A model generated the notes under the pieces. The model did not search any database. It saw only the letters and a program-made list of their open reading frames with translations, and was not told the DNA's origin. Below, one piece after another: positions 49,601-59,143 of a stretch of DNA of 64,000 nucleotides. Within the stretch, counting starts at the first letter, position 1. The number at the start of each line of letters is the position of its first letter. A program made the translations under genes and the position numbers. The stretch is from Cyanoderma ruficeps. Lineage: Eukaryota; Chordata; Aves; Passeriformes; Timaliidae. Location of the stretch: NCBI GenBank assembly GCA_008694505.1, contig VZDJ01007753.1:11500579-11564578 (forward strand). The letters are read 5' to 3'.

Positions 49601-52600
49601 ATATAATTTATAGTATTATTTCTATTTAAAGTAATCACATTTGTCTTTACCTTGCCCTCTTAATATCTCTGTAGTGATTTGAGGAAGTTTTGAAGATGGA
49701 TTGGTAACAATCCTAATGAAGAGTGTTTAGTATAAAAAGGACAGTACCAATTCAGCAAGTTTGTGAGAATGGTGTTTGGGTCCTTTAAATAATTTGCATT
49801 TCACAAAGCATCTTAGTGGCAGTGAAGACAGCGGCAGATCCCACAAAACAGTTAAAAATGACACGTGTGTAAAGTGTGTGACTTGGGCTTTGCCCATCTG
49901 GTCCATTTGCACGTCTGAGATGAGCCTCTAATGTTGCCCTTAATTCTGTGTCCTGTAAAAAACCAAATGTGTGTGCTAAACATTAGAACAGCTGTGTTCA
50001 AAAATAGACCATTTCTATGCCCCCCCTCCAGTGTTGAACTTGATTTTCTTCTGACGCGATCACAAGACTGCTGCTGCAGTAGGGGCTTAATGCTATTTAC
50101 GTCGTCATTTGACATAGCAACATCTCTCAGGGGATTTTTAAACAATGCAGCTGTTCAGGGGAGATGAAGAGGTTGAGGATGGGAAAAAGAGCAGAAATAA
50201 TTTCATCTGCCATTAGGGATATTGGCGGGGGGAGGGGAGGCAGCCAGCTAACCAGTGAGTTCAGTAGATTCATGATTCTGCATGAATGGATGGCAGGATC
50301 ATGGGAATCACGGCTTTCCCTTGAATGGGAAGGAGCATCATGGGAATCTGGCTGCTTCTAATCTTTTTTGTGAATGATTCTTTTCCTTTAACATGGCACT
50401 GGTTTTTATGAATGGCTCTGGGGGCAAAGTGCCGCAAAATCCTTCTCGAGCTGCATACAGGTCCCTAAAGGAATGCTAGGGTGGGAGTCGGGTGCAGCAG
50501 AACAGAGATGCTGCGATGTTAAGCTACTATCCTGCTCTTTTGAAGTCTGAGAGGACATTGTGCTCCTTTTAATTCAATATAATTTAGCTTGATGAAAGCA
50601 GAGTTGCTTTTTATATGAGGTATTTTTACTACTTGCCTTCTTCTCTTTCAAAATGTAGTTGCCTACATATATTTTTCCTGTTCTAGTAAGGCTGGAGATG
50701 ACAGCACATCAGAAGGGCTTTGGAATGATCAAATTTGAAGTTCTGCTCTTCTTGTTCACCCACACGTTCCCTTTTTGTTACACATTCAAAAAACTAAACA
50801 TTCAAAAAGTTTTATGGGGCCAGAAGTAAGAATGGAAGGCAATAAATAATTTTTCTGCTTGGTCTGAAGCAACTCATTTGCCATTCAGCTTAAGTTGAAA
50901 AAAGGTGTTCTTGCCAAGCAGTATGTGAACACTGTTGTGTACATGTGCTTCCAGATTTCTCCCTTTTTGTTGTTCTATGCAAAGGTGTATAATTTGCTAT
51001 CTTGCCACCTTTCTTGTCCCTTACAAACAGAATGTGCTGAATCATTTGTGAATTTATGTTCTCACCAAAAGTAGCTTAATGTCATAAGCTTCTGTGCAGG
51101 TAACATTAAAATTCCAGGATTCCTGTTGCAGAGGTGAAAATGTTTACATGTAATGCTAGCTACTTAAAATGTTTTGTAAACCTCAGTCTTAATAGCTGAA
51201 TGGTAAACTATTTCAAACTTAAACTTCTCAAAACTTTTTTTGTAGAGGAGAAGTACAAAGTGGAAACAAAAGTCATTGTGGCAGACTTTGGAGCAAGAGA
51301 AGATATTTACAATGGAATCAAAGCGGGATTGGAAGGCTTGGAGATTGGTGTTTTAGGTTTGTATCTGATCTTTCTAAATCTTTCATTGTGGTGTCTTGTC
51401 TTGACATGCCTACTAACTTCTTCCCATATTGAAGTTTATTGAAGCTAATTCACAAAAGCTATTATTTGTCTGACTAAGGCTATGTTGCTGCATGCTTGAG
51501 ATGTTTTCTAGCTTGCTGTTGATACACTACAGTGATGAGACGGTGCTTGCGTGTGTGCCTGCTTTCTAGGAATTTGTGATATTTATTGAATGTGTTCAGT
51601 GTGTTATTCTGTGGTTGTTAGAGGCCTTTGACTGCAGCTTGTGACTGCACACACCGTGATGTGAACACTTGGAGCTGTTAAGACTGGAGAAGGTCTCTCT
51701 CCGGGGAGACCTTGTTGTGCCCCTTCAGTAGTTAAAGGAGGTTTGTAAGAAAGATGGGGACACTTTTTAATAGGGCCTGTGTAATGGGACTGTTGCAAGG
51801 GAGAAATGGTTTTAAGCTAAAAGAGTGTAGGTTTAGATTAGGTATAAAGAAGAAAAGGTATTGAAACATTGGAGCAGGTTGCCCAGAGAGATGGAGGATG
51901 CCCCATCTCTGGGAGTGTTCGAGGCCAGGTTAAATGGGGCTCTGAGCAACCTGACCTGGCTGAAGATGTCATGGGGATTGGACTAAATGGCCTTTAAATG
52001 TCCCTTTCAACCCAAACTATTCAATAATTCTATGGTCTAATGCCGCCTTAGATCCTAAGCAAGCTTTACATACTTAGCTTAGGAGATACTCAATTTAGGA
52101 ATAGAGCCCTGTGGGAGAACCGTGAACTTTTAATTATAGAACTGTTGAAATTCAGTCATTACAATAGAACATCAAGTAACTGTCTCCTGCTTCAAAAGTC
52201 TTAAGCCTTTTCTGGCCATGTCGTAAGCTGTGTTTCTTTTGCTGTTAGGAGTGCAATATGCCTGAGTACGGTTTGCTACATCACAGGAGTGTAGGTGGTG
52301 TGGGAGTCCTTGAAAAGACAAGGTGATCCCTCCAGTTACTTTGTCTAATGTAGAACTGAGGTGATTTCATGTAGGTATTTGATCACAAGCTAAGAAAGAT
52401 TTCAACATTACAGCAGTTTACCTGAATCTTTTTTGAACAGTGGGGTAAAGACAATTGCTTATTGGTTTTCTGTTTTTTTTTTCCCTTGGAAACACATATG
52501 TCTGTGCATATCCTTGTATTTCTATAGTTAGTCAATATAGGGATGAGTTAAACACATGAAAAAAAAATCATATGGCTCAGACATCTACTAGTACCTGTCA

Positions 52601-55600
52601 TCTGACAAAGCACTCCTCGCTACAAAACTCATTTTACTAACCTGAAGTGCAGTAATAGGAACTGCAACTGTGGGGTATTTTAGGTGTATTTCAAAACAAA
52701 TTTGTTATATACATGATAATATGTATGAACTTTGTTGCTAATAGATGAATCTTGTTGTACAATGTTTGAAAATAATGCTCAAGAAAATAGTGTATATAAA
52801 AATGCAATTAAAAATAGCATTAAAGATAAACCCCAGAATGCTCCCTACTACTTCTGATAGACTTGAGTACCTACAACTTATGGCATCCAGTATTTAATTG
52901 CTATAAAAATTCAAAGCCATTGAAGTAACTTCAACTGCCAAGGATGTGTTTTGCGTAAAGAGTAGTTGTGACACAGCTGTGAATGCCTTCTTTCTTGTTT
53001 CTGAAGGAACAAGTTCCAAAGAAACTTTGAAGAGTAAAATTAATGTACATTCTAATCTGTCCTGTCAAAATCCACTCAGGGAGTGTAAGGCTTGCAAGCT
53101 GCCTGTCACGTAGCAATTGCTGCAGAATAGTAGATGGTTTAAATGTCTCAAAGCACCAGCAAACCTTCTACTGTGCAAGGCACATATCCACAGTGGAAGG
53201 GGTTTTATTATTTCTTAGGCTGTGATTAGGTTGTGGCGATTTACAAAATCATGAAAATCTGACTTTTTATAGCCTTGCACAAACTGGGCACTAAAGCAGT
53301 GTGTGAGTGTGTCAAATTTTGTGTAAGCTCATTACAGGAAAGCAAAACATGTTCCTTAAACAGAGCCTGCTTCTTGCTTTTATTTGTGTGTGCACCTTGG
53401 CTAAAAACATGGTAAAAATAGCAACTGAATGCTCTAGAGTTGTGTATTCTCTAGCTGAGTTTCTCTGCTTTTTTTTTTTCTTGCAGCCATTGTCAGTGCA
53501 GGTTTACAAAGGCCTCCCTTCTAACTAATCACTAGCAGTTTTATTATATCTTGTGCTCAAGATCATCAGATAAGGTGATACGTAGGTATTTTCTTTCCCC
53601 CCAGTTATAGCTGTATTGATAGAAACCATTTGCCAGTGTAATTTTTCCACACAGATGATGGCTGCTCCAGAAGGATATTGTTTTAATTTTTTATGGTAAT
53701 TAATCTCATGCTTTAGTGCCTTGTATTTTAAATTCTGTAGTATTTGTTGCAATCCAGAACATTGGTTTTGTTGAGCTGTGTTTTTTCATGTTTGTGTGAG
53801 GGAAAACATGGATTTAAATGAGAACAGCCATAAGGGTTGACTTCTCAGGTTCCAGCATATTTTTTTCTTTCAGGTCTCATCTGGAACAGTAGGTATGAGA
53901 AGCACTGGTAGCTCAGCACAGTTGCCAGTGATCAATGCTGATTATTTTGTAACCTTATACTTGGAGACATAGGAGTCTCCACACGTATTGCTCAAGAACA
54001 AGCTTCTAATTATGGAGTTGCACAGAGTCTAACTAAAGTACTTACAGATTGAAATCCTTGTAAACTTCTTATTTGGAAGCTTCTTCTCACCCACGTAGGA
54101 AGGCTAAAAGAGTTTGCATAATGTTTTGCTGTGTGTTCAAAACAGCGTCTGTCAGTGACTTCGAACATGTGCTAGCTACAGCAATATGTTAAACAAGCAG
54201 AGGTGGGAAATCTTCCTTTTGCCATTCTTAAATAGCTCTGATTCTTGAAAGGAGTTTGTGCTGGACAGTATCTTTTTCTGCTGCTATCCATTTTTTTCTA
54301 GTTAAAATATGGTGGTGTGACCCAAACCATGGTTTTTTAATGGTCTGTCACAAACTTGCAGCAGAGATGATTGCAGAAAGTGAAAAGGTACATATCTGGG
54401 ACCCAGTTTGCAGTAAGGGGTGTGAATTCCGTGTGACTGTCTCTGTGGCATGAATCATATAAGCATGCTAAATTTGGAGAGAATTACCAAGGTTTGTGCC
54501 ATAACCCTGCCGCAGTTCATAGCCAAAATCCTTTCCAGAGAGATGGAACAAAAATAGTTTATTTTTGGATGAAAAGAAGAAAAAAAAATAGGTTCACTCT
54601 GGCAGTAGGCAGGATCTTCTTCCTTTTAAAAACTTTTCGCGCTTTCTAAATATAGCAAATGTCTGCTGGGAATTTGCCAACTTCCCGTTCCCCTCAATTC
54701 CTCACCTCTGTTTTTAAAGGTTATCTAAAAGTTAAAAATTTGAAACACACAGCATGACTAATGAACTTCCATAAATACACTGAGATCTGGACTAAAAGAG
54801 CTTGAGGGAATTCTGAATGAAGTTGGTGCACTTTGCCAGAATCTCTTCCTCCTGTTTCTTGCACATCCTGCATCCCTGTTGATATTTAAATTATCTTTGA
54901 GGCTGGGTCTTAAAACGATAGCTTTTGGGACAGATGGAGGGGCTATTTTATTTTATTTTTTGAAAAAGGCATCAGTGCCTTTTGACGACGTTTCTTGTCC
55001 CCGTGCAGACTCCTGCCTGGAGGTGCACAGTGCTGCTGAGCATACATAGCACTTTGGGATTCTCTGGGGTGTAAGACACTATATAAATGTAAAATGTTGC
55101 CACAGCAACCACATGTCACGCGATTCACTTGCGTAAGATGAACAACAGATACTTAGGAAGCGGAGATCCCTTTTGGTTGCTGCTTTTTGTCTCCACATCA
55201 GTGTGCTCTATGGAGTTCGAGGCTGCAGAGCAGCACTGTTTTCGAGCAGAATTAGAAGTTTTCTCCTGTCGGGGCTGGGATTTAGAGAATGGGTATTGGT
55301 TTCACGTCCGAGAATAAAACCGTGCCTTGTGAAAAGTACTGAAAAAATAAATAAATCTAGGGGGTTTAAGTAACTCGATGCAGGTGTGGGGGTGACGGGG
55401 CGAAGGGTTTCCCGCGGGGAATCTCCGTGGGGGAGGCCGGGCGGTGGCGCGGGGTCCCCGTTGGCGGCGGCTCCCGCGGGGCGCGGCGGCGCTCGGGGCG
55501 GGGGTGCGGGACGCGCCCGCCCGCCCGCGCTGGGCTCTGCCGCCACCTGCCGGCCGCGCCGCGCACTGCGCCCGCCGCTCCCCGCCCCGCCGCTCCCTCC

Positions 55601-57071
55601 GCGGGGAGTGCGGCTCGGCTCCTCTTTCGCTTGATGTATTTATTTATCGGAAAAAACGGTGTGAAACGGCTGCACCTGCTGTCCCGCCGGGCAGCTGCTC
55701 TCTGGCCCGACACCCCGCGGATACCCCCGGTGGTGGCAGAGGCAGAATCGTGCCCCCCCCCCACCCCCGCGCTGTGGGGCGTGGGTGCGAGGTGCTAAAT
55801 ACGGCAGCTTGTAAACAATGGGAGAATTAACGCTTCCACATTAAAATGGCCTGTCCGTGTGCTCCCGCATTCCACTGCGTGTGCGCGGGGATATTTATAG
55901 TTAAGGAAACTTGGCCAAAGCAGTTAGAATGTGTTAAACACAACATTTTAAGCATTTCATTGCTTGAAAATTGTCACTAAACAGGGAGCATCCAAGTGAT
56001 CTGATTCATCCTTTTCTTTCAGTCAACAATGTGGGAATGTCCTATGCTTATCCTGAATATTTTATTGATATTCCAGAGCTGGAGAAGGTAAGTACTTTTG
56101 TGGTACCTTCTGGTGTGGTTAGCAAATATTACAGAAGTATGTAGGTTTGGTTAAGGAACCCACATAATGAGGTTTTCTGATTGCAGTTAAGTGTTCAAAA
56201 GCTTGAAGATTTTCGTAAGCAGCATAACACAATGCTGATTATGGCAGTCTCAGTTTTTGGTGGCATTCTTTACTTACTTTTCCTTGCTTCTTCTCCTCCT
56301 GTCCCTGGTCTCATCTGGCTGTTGTTTATGAGCTGCTTTAGCTTGTGCTGGGGGGTTTCTTATGTGACTGAAGGGGAGGAAGCAATTTCATGGATGAAAG
56401 CTGCATAGTCCACCACACTTACAAAGCTTAAATATGACCATTTTAGGCAGTTCAGAATGTAGCGACAATCTTGGTTGCACTGGATACATTGAAAACTCTG
56501 ATTATGAACAATTTCACTGGTGCATGATTTTCTTTCTGAAACCACTGTAGCTCACTGAGTCCACTATGGTTTTGTGTTTTCTGCTTAAGTGTTGTTAAAT
56601 TCATCTGGTGTTTGGTTCACCTTCAAATAAGCTTCATAATGTTTAGCAAAAAAAAAAAAAATCCCAGTTTTTAACCTGCTGAATAAACTTAGTCACAAAA
56701 ATGGTGATGAGTAAAATACAGTAGTTAATTTTAAAGCATGTGTAAAATATAACTAATTATTAAAGTTTGTAAGTTCTGCAAATAGTGTTATAAAATAATT
56801 TTACTGTGATACACCTGTATTAATGCAAGTCCCTAATCAAAGATGAGACCTGACCAAGAGCCATTCACAGACTTTGCGTTGAAAGCCTGTCACTGTTCTT
56901 GATACTTAAGCACGTAGGCAAAGAGAAAAGGCAGATAATTTATCCCAGCACTTAAACCCAGAGGATGTATAAATACTGTTCAAATAACTTAAAATGAGTA
57001 AACCCCAAATCTTTGTGTTTTTGCAGACGATCGACAAAATGGTTAACATTAACATCATGTCTGTTTGTAAG
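1522..57071 (+). CDS. HSD17B12: HSD17B12 coding region, spliced, exons 1-6 (3' end outside window)
   Basis: The joined exons 1522-1690, 32916-32962, 37415-37490, 51246-51356, 56023-56087 and 57027-57071 encode 171 residues that follow vertebrate HSD17B12 without gaps or stops. The protein is an ER-membrane SDR that reduces 3-oxoacyl-CoA to 3-hydroxyacyl-CoA with NADPH, the second step of very-long-chain fatty-acid elongation. It acts after the ELOVL condensing enzymes and before the HACD dehydratases and TECR. Reduction of estrone to estradiol has also been reported for the mammalian enzyme. Visible landmarks are a hydrophobic N-terminal segment (about residues 10-32), TGATDGIG at 59-66, a VADF acidic residue at 111, NNVG at 136-139 and the conserved NINI at 163-166. 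The catalytic Ser-Tyr-Lys set is not in the window. All introns are GT-AG. This start is chosen because it matches the family N terminus and has A at -3 and G at +4. Confidence 0.95.
2198..2205. promoter_or_regulatory. second full CRE (TGACGTCA) in intron 1
   Basis: A second perfect TGACGTCA palindrome, 1055 bases downstream of the first, in the intronic part of the promoter island. It may mark a second start cluster or a downstream enhancer element. Only the motif itself is visible. Confidence 0.55.
4290..4337. repeat. T-rich / (TTTTA)n low-complexity tract
   Basis: T runs interrupted by GG and followed by three to four TTTTA-like units. Simple low-complexity intronic sequence, with no flanking duplication that would mark a retroposon tail. 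Confidence 0.7.
5158..5258 (-). mobile_element. CR1-like LINE fragment, minus strand
   Basis: The plus strand reads CCTATGATAA, then GGGAGGGACCTCAGGAGAC, then TAGTCCAACCTCCTG and GCAGGGTCAGCTGTG. This order is typical of the reverse complement of an avian CR1 3' region: 8-bp terminal repeat remnant first, then the GGAAGGGACC and TCCAACC blocks. It is diverged and only about 100 bases long, so it is a dead, 5'-truncated copy. A consensus alignment would set exact limits and subfamily. Confidence 0.75.
5441..5470. repeat. poly-C run with a 3-N assembly gap
   Basis: Thirteen C, three N (5454-5456), then fourteen C. The N bases sit inside one homopolymer, so the true length is unknown and the gap is a sequencing or assembly artefact, not a boundary between unrelated sequences. 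Confidence 0.95.
14119..14133 (-). promoter_or_regulatory. CTCF-like site, reverse orientation
   Basis: The plus strand reads AGCGCCCCCTGCCGG. On the minus strand this matches the core CCASYAGRKGGCRSY at 14 of 15 positions by my count. It lies within CpG island A. Methylation of its CpGs could affect binding. Confidence 0.6.
14380..14406. promoter_or_regulatory. MYB/GRHL-like motif cluster
   Basis: CCGTTA at 14380-14385 (reverse MYB core), TAACCGG at 14388-14394 (AACCGGT is close to the grainyhead AACCGGTT site) and TAACGGG at 14400-14406 (forward MYB core) occur within 27 bases near the 3' half of island A. Short motifs like these arise by chance, and the density is the only support. Confidence 0.3.
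15420..15640. other. intronic CpG island B
   Basis: A short GC-rich, CpG-dense block separated from island A by about 650 bases of AT-rich sequence. It carries a CTCF-like motif at 15525-15539. No splice-ready exon or protein match is visible. Confidence 0.75.
15525..15539 (+). promoter_or_regulatory. CTCF-like site, forward orientation
   Basis: CGGGCAGAGGGCGCT matches the core CCASYAGRKGGCRSY at 13 of 15 positions, including the whole AGRKGGCRSY part. It points away from the reverse site at 14119-14133, forming a divergent pair. Confidence 0.55.
16984..17013. repeat. perfect 30-bp inverted repeat
   Basis: The two 14-base arms, AGAATGCAAGTTAT and its exact reverse complement, are separated by AC. 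The stem is too short for a miRNA precursor. Each arm contains ATGCAAG, near the POU octamer half, so a dimeric binding site is one reading. Confidence 0.85.
29975..30105 (+). mobile_element. degraded CR1-like fragment, plus strand
   Basis: GTGGCCTGAAAAAGATGGGG, GTTTAGGTTAGATGCTGGAA and the following AGCAGTCCTT resemble the CR1 block that usually runs ATGGCCTCAAG, GGTTTAGGTTGGATATT, GGAAAAATTTCTT. The match is from memory of the family and is interrupted, so limits and identity are uncertain. Confidence 0.45.
32916..32962 (+). CDS. HSD17B12: HSD17B12 coding exon 2
   Basis: A 47-base exon completing the split Val codon and encoding residues 57-72, VVTGATDGIGKAYAEE. It carries the SDR glycine motif TGxxxGIG (residues 59-66), which binds the cofactor pyrophosphate. 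The preceding intron ends in a T-rich tract and TTGCAG, and the exon is followed by GTAAGA. The exon ends in phase 0. Without it the frame breaks and the cofactor site is lost. Confidence 0.96.
32963..37414 (+). other. HSD17B12: intron 2 of HSD17B12 (4.45 kb)
   Basis: Donor GTAAGA, acceptor TTCTTGCAG. Mostly AT-rich single-copy-looking sequence. A low-complexity GT-rich stretch with TTGGTTGGTTGG lies near 36540-36610. A frame of 143 codons at 33706-34137 has no family resemblance and is probably chance. No known repeat or RNA gene was recognised. Confidence 0.8.
37415..37490 (+). CDS. HSD17B12: HSD17B12 coding exon 3
   Basis: A 76-base exon encoding residues 73-97 plus one base: LARRGMKVVLISRSKEKLDQ then VSTEI. 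This is the beta2-alpha2 part of the Rossmann fold. The basic ISRSKEKL stretch at the end of beta2 fits NADPH preference in this family, where Arg and Ser contact the 2'-phosphate. Acceptor TTGCAG, donor GTGAGT. The final A joins AG of exon 4 to make a Lys codon. Confidence 0.96.
38630..38673. repeat. short tandem duplication, 24-base period
   Basis: AGTGGCACTGCTTTACCTCT occurs at 38630-38649 and again, identical, at 38654-38673. A recent local duplication in intron 3 with no coding consequence. Confidence 0.9.
40278..40293. promoter_or_regulatory. 16-bp palindrome with POU MORE-like core
   Basis: ATGTGCATATGCACAT is a perfect palindrome. Its core TGCATATGCA is shared with the MORE site ATGCATATGCAT used by Oct-factor dimers, but the flanking bases differ (G/C in place of A/T). 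Confidence 0.35.
40891..40987. mobile_element. possible hAT-type MITE relic
   Basis: A 97-base segment starts CAGCGGTTGGTTCTC and ends GAGAACTACTTTGCTG. The end reads as CAGCAAAGTAGTTCTC on the other strand, so the termini are imperfect inverted repeats of the CAG...GTTCTC type seen in hAT elements. I see no clear 8-bp target duplication, so the call is weak. Confidence 0.3.
41498..41541. repeat. short tandem duplication, 23-base period
   Basis: TCTATAAGGAAATACAAGTTT at 41498 is followed by TCTATAAGGAAATACAGG at 41521, one substitution apart over the shared part. A local duplication in intron 3. Confidence 0.85.
44922..44934. repeat. 13-base G homopolymer
   Basis: An uninterrupted G run directly after an A-rich stretch, about 130 bases before a small CpG island. 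Length is likely to be polymorphic or inaccurately sequenced. Confidence 0.9.
45060..45300. other. intronic CpG island C with CACGTG palindrome
   Basis: A compact CpG-rich block in intron 3. It contains CCGCACGTGCGG at 45160-45171, a perfect 12-bp palindrome around an E-box. No exon or protein match is visible on either strand, and short open frames here are composition effects. Enhancer or cryptic promoter activity is possible. Confidence 0.65.
51246..51356 (+). CDS. HSD17B12: HSD17B12 coding exon 4
   Basis: A 111-base exon encoding the rest of Lys98, residues 99-134 and the first base of codon 135. It reads EKYKVETKVIVADFG then AREDIYNGIKAGLEG and LEIGVL. The Asp of VADF (residue 111) is the SDR residue expected to contact the adenine ring. 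Acceptor TTTTTTGTAG, where TAG rather than CAG is less common but acceptable. The donor GTTTGT is weaker than the other donors in the gene. The first base after the donor-side exon completes GTC (Val135) with exon 5. Confidence 0.96.
   Translation, partial: RRSTKWKQKSLWQTLEQEKIFTMESKRDWKAWRLVF
51670..52040 (+). mobile_element. CR1 LINE 3' end, plus strand
   Basis: The order of blocks is the classic CR1 3' region: CTCCGGGGAGACCTTGTTG, GTAGGTTTAGATTAGGTATA, GGAGCAGGTTGCCCAGAGAG, GATGCCCCATCTCTGG, GAGCAACCTGACCTGGCT, CCTTTCAACCCAAACTATTC and a terminal AATTCTATGGTC that matches the 8-bp ATTCTATG end repeat. It is 5'-truncated, non-coding and moderately diverged. It starts about 310 bases after exon 4 and is the best indicator of an avian or related sauropsid source. 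Confidence 0.92.
55370..55800. other. intronic CpG island D before exon 5
   Basis: A very GC- and CpG-rich block ending about 220 bases before exon 5, with a CTCF-like site at 55539-55553 and C-rich runs near 55750. A forkhead-type GTAAACAA sits just after it at 55811-55818. Frames on both strands are open through it but are Arg/Ala/Pro/Gly-rich composition artefacts. Confidence 0.78.
55539..55553 (-). promoter_or_regulatory. CTCF-like site, reverse orientation
   Basis: The plus strand reads GCCGCCACCTGCCGG. Its reverse complement matches CCASYAGRKGGCRSY at 14 of 15 positions by my count. It faces the forward site at 15525-15539, so those two are in convergent orientation 40 kb apart. Confidence 0.6.
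56023..56087 (+). CDS. HSD17B12: HSD17B12 coding exon 5
   Basis: A 65-base exon completing Val135 and encoding residues 136-156, NNVGMSYAYPEYFIDIPELE then K. NNVG (136-139) corresponds to the SDR NNAG motif that stabilises the central beta sheet, in the variant form usual for this subfamily. GMSYxYPEYF is highly characteristic of HSD17B12. Acceptor CTTTCAG, donor GTAAGT. Ends in phase 0. Confidence 0.96.
56088..57026 (+). other. HSD17B12: intron 5 of HSD17B12 (939 bases)
   Basis: Donor GTAAGT, acceptor TTTTTGCAG. A 75-codon plus-strand frame at 56181-56408 encodes a hydrophobic stretch but starts at TTG and has no family match, so I treat it as chance. An A run lies near 56648. Confidence 0.85.
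57027..57071 (+). CDS. HSD17B12: HSD17B12 coding exon 6
   Basis: A 45-base in-frame exon encoding residues 157-171, TIDKMVNINIMSVCK. It matches the family segment KMININILSVCK before the MTQLVLPGM region. The Asn within NINI belongs to the helix-4 position that helps organise the SDR catalytic tetrad. Acceptor TTGCAG, donor GTAAGT, phase 0 at both ends. The next exon, carrying MTQ onward, is not in the window. Confidence 0.95.
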
Positions 57072-58397
57072 GTAAGTTACCAACACCTCTTGATAACTCA
57101 AAACCAAGTAACAAGATTCAGTTGTCTGAGGGAATTACTTTGACCTGTTAGACTACAGGTTCACTTTTTGTCTTGGAGAAACCCAGGGGTTCTGATTGTC
57201 ATATTGGACTGTTCTGATTTTTGTGTGAAATGTAATTTGTTGCAAAGATGCCTATTAGCTATTTGAAAGGGGCAAGGTAGGTACATAAAACAGTACTTAA
57301 TGCTTCTTCACAGTTGTTCCTCTAGTCCTTCTTGTTAATGCTTCATTCTTCTCCCCCTGCATCTGTGTTTCTTGGGGTGGGCAGCCCGTATCTCTGCATG
57401 CCTAAGGTTTTTGTACACTGTAGCGAGAAGGCACTTGAATATTTTCTGCAAATATATGAGCAAGAAGGAAAACCAAACTCACAGAAGCATGCATTAACTT
57501 TACTTCAGAAGTTACCTTCACTTTTTGATATTTAAACTGAAGGTTTTATTGAGAAGAAATCAGCATGACTTGAGGCTAAAACATATGGCTGTTCTCTTGT
57601 TGATTAACATGACGTCCATTCAAAAATGGTTTTCATCCTGGTATATCAAAGCTTAAAAAGGACAGAGGGAATAGCTGCTTACACGTCACAGGGACTCTGT
57701 TAGTGAATTACCAGTGTGTGCTAATGAAACTCCTTGTGACTATTCAGTGCTAAACCTTCTTAGGCATAACAGTGTATCTCTATTAGTTGAGGGTTAACCT
57801 TTTACCTCAAAGCTAAAATATTAGAAGTTTCAAAGATGGCTCAAAAGATTTGACTTTTTTGCAACTCTTCTGATTAGGTCAAGTACTAAATTAATCTAGT
57901 AGAGTTCTTTTTGGAAGCCTAAACAATGGTTTTCATGTGAGGAGGCACAGCACTTCTTAAAACAATGCTTTGATAAGATTCTCACACTTTATTAAAACAT
58001 AGACAAACAGTGAAAATGTAGCCATTGCATGACTGAATGGGAACTGATCATGTCAGCGTACTGCTGCAAGCTTCTACTTTTGTGTGTTTTATTTGACATC
58101 TCAGAACTACTTGTTGGAAAATTAGAAATGCTGTAACAATGAGACTTCAGAAACCTTTCACCTGGAAAATGACTGTGAGCCTGACAAGTAGGGATTTTCT
58201 AGTTCACCGAGAAGGACAACCCATGGTGTCGTCCTGTCCCCCTGCAAGATTTAATCAGCGAATTCAGTTATTAATGAGTTTCTTAAAGATAATTTCTCTT
58301 AAGGAAGTAATTTAAGTTAACAGAGCTGCATCAGGTGCACATATGAAGAAGTGTCATGTACAGACCTCTTCTGCTGAGGTGTGAGGTCTGTGGTGTG

Positions 58398-58412
58398 CCA
58401 GCAGAGGGAGTG
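58398..58412 (+). promoter_or_regulatory. weak CTCF-like motif
   Basis: CCAGCAGAGGGAGTG matches the core CCASYAGRKGGCRSY at 12 of 15 positions and lies outside any CpG island. It is weaker than the three island sites. Confidence 0.25.
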
Positions 58413-59102
58413 CACTATTCAGTGATAAAAGAATTTGGGGTGTCAGTCTTCCTGAGAGCATTTTGTTAGAGTAGAAAAGTTACAGATGAACTTCTTCAGT
58501 ATGTATTTCTGAAGATGGGAGGGTAGAATAATAGTTTAACACAGCATACACCTAAAGTTCCAGAGATGCAGCTAGACTATGTTGTTTTCCTAAGTAAACT
58601 AATGTTTCAGTTGTAGTGTCAATGTTCATCAACAATTTAACAAAATTGTCATACAGCTTTTTGTAAAATTTGCATCCTCTCAACCTCTTCACTTTCTAAA
58701 ATGGCTGGTTTTGCACATATAGAAACTTACTGAAGATCTGCTTGCTGTGTGTTAATAGTGTTTTTGCTTCTGTTTGAAAACTTTTTTCTTGACTGTGAAC
58801 AACTCCTGCTACTGCATTTAATCAGAGTTTGAGCATAACATTCAAAGCTTGAAAATGTTTTCTCCTGCACGAGCGTATTGTGTAATTAAACAGTAGGCAT
58901 GCCAGATGCTTAGTGTTTTGGGGAGAAGAGCACATTAGAGATGTGTGCCATCTGTAAGACACTTTTTCAGGAGAACCCATAGAAAAAGACAATCATGGTA
59001 TAAAAAAAAAGTTTAGGAAAAGTCTGTATATCTTTTCACTTAGACTTTTAGGATGTAATCCTGTGAATACTTAGTTCTGTTTTTGAGATTGATACCATCT
59101 CT

Positions 59103-59143
59103 TATATATGTGTGTATGTATGTATGTATGCCTATATATATGT
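59103..59143. repeat. TATG/TA simple repeat
   Basis: TATATATGTGTGTATG followed by repeated TATG units and a second TATATATATG. Simple-sequence DNA in intron 6. Confidence 0.85.

Larger units (their letters stand above)
37491..51245 (+). other. HSD17B12: intron 3 of HSD17B12 (13.8 kb)
   Basis: Donor GTGAGT, acceptor TTTTTTGTAG. It contains two short tandem duplications (38630 and 41498), a 16-bp palindrome at 40278, a possible hAT-type miniature element at 40891, a 13-base G run at 44922 and a small CpG island near 45060. The rest is AT-rich and holds no gene I can recognise on either strand. Confidence 0.8.
51357..56022 (+). other. HSD17B12: intron 4 of HSD17B12 (4.7 kb)
   Basis: Starts GTTTGT and ends TTTCTTTCAG. 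It holds a plus-strand CR1 3' end (51670-52040) and a CpG island from about 55370 to 55800, close to exon 5. An E2F-like TTTTCGCGC lies at 54634-54642 in otherwise AT-rich DNA. The remainder shows no gene or RNA feature. Confidence 0.8.

Noticed and set aside
55366..55830. Frames of 112-132 codons on both strands in island D
   Set aside because: Same composition artefact, with no homology and no splice-compatible link to exon 5.
56181..56408. Hydrophobic 75-codon frame in intron 5, preceded by an acceptor-like TTGCAG
   Set aside because: It starts at TTG, lies in a short intron, has no good downstream donor in frame, and resembles no part of HSD17B12.
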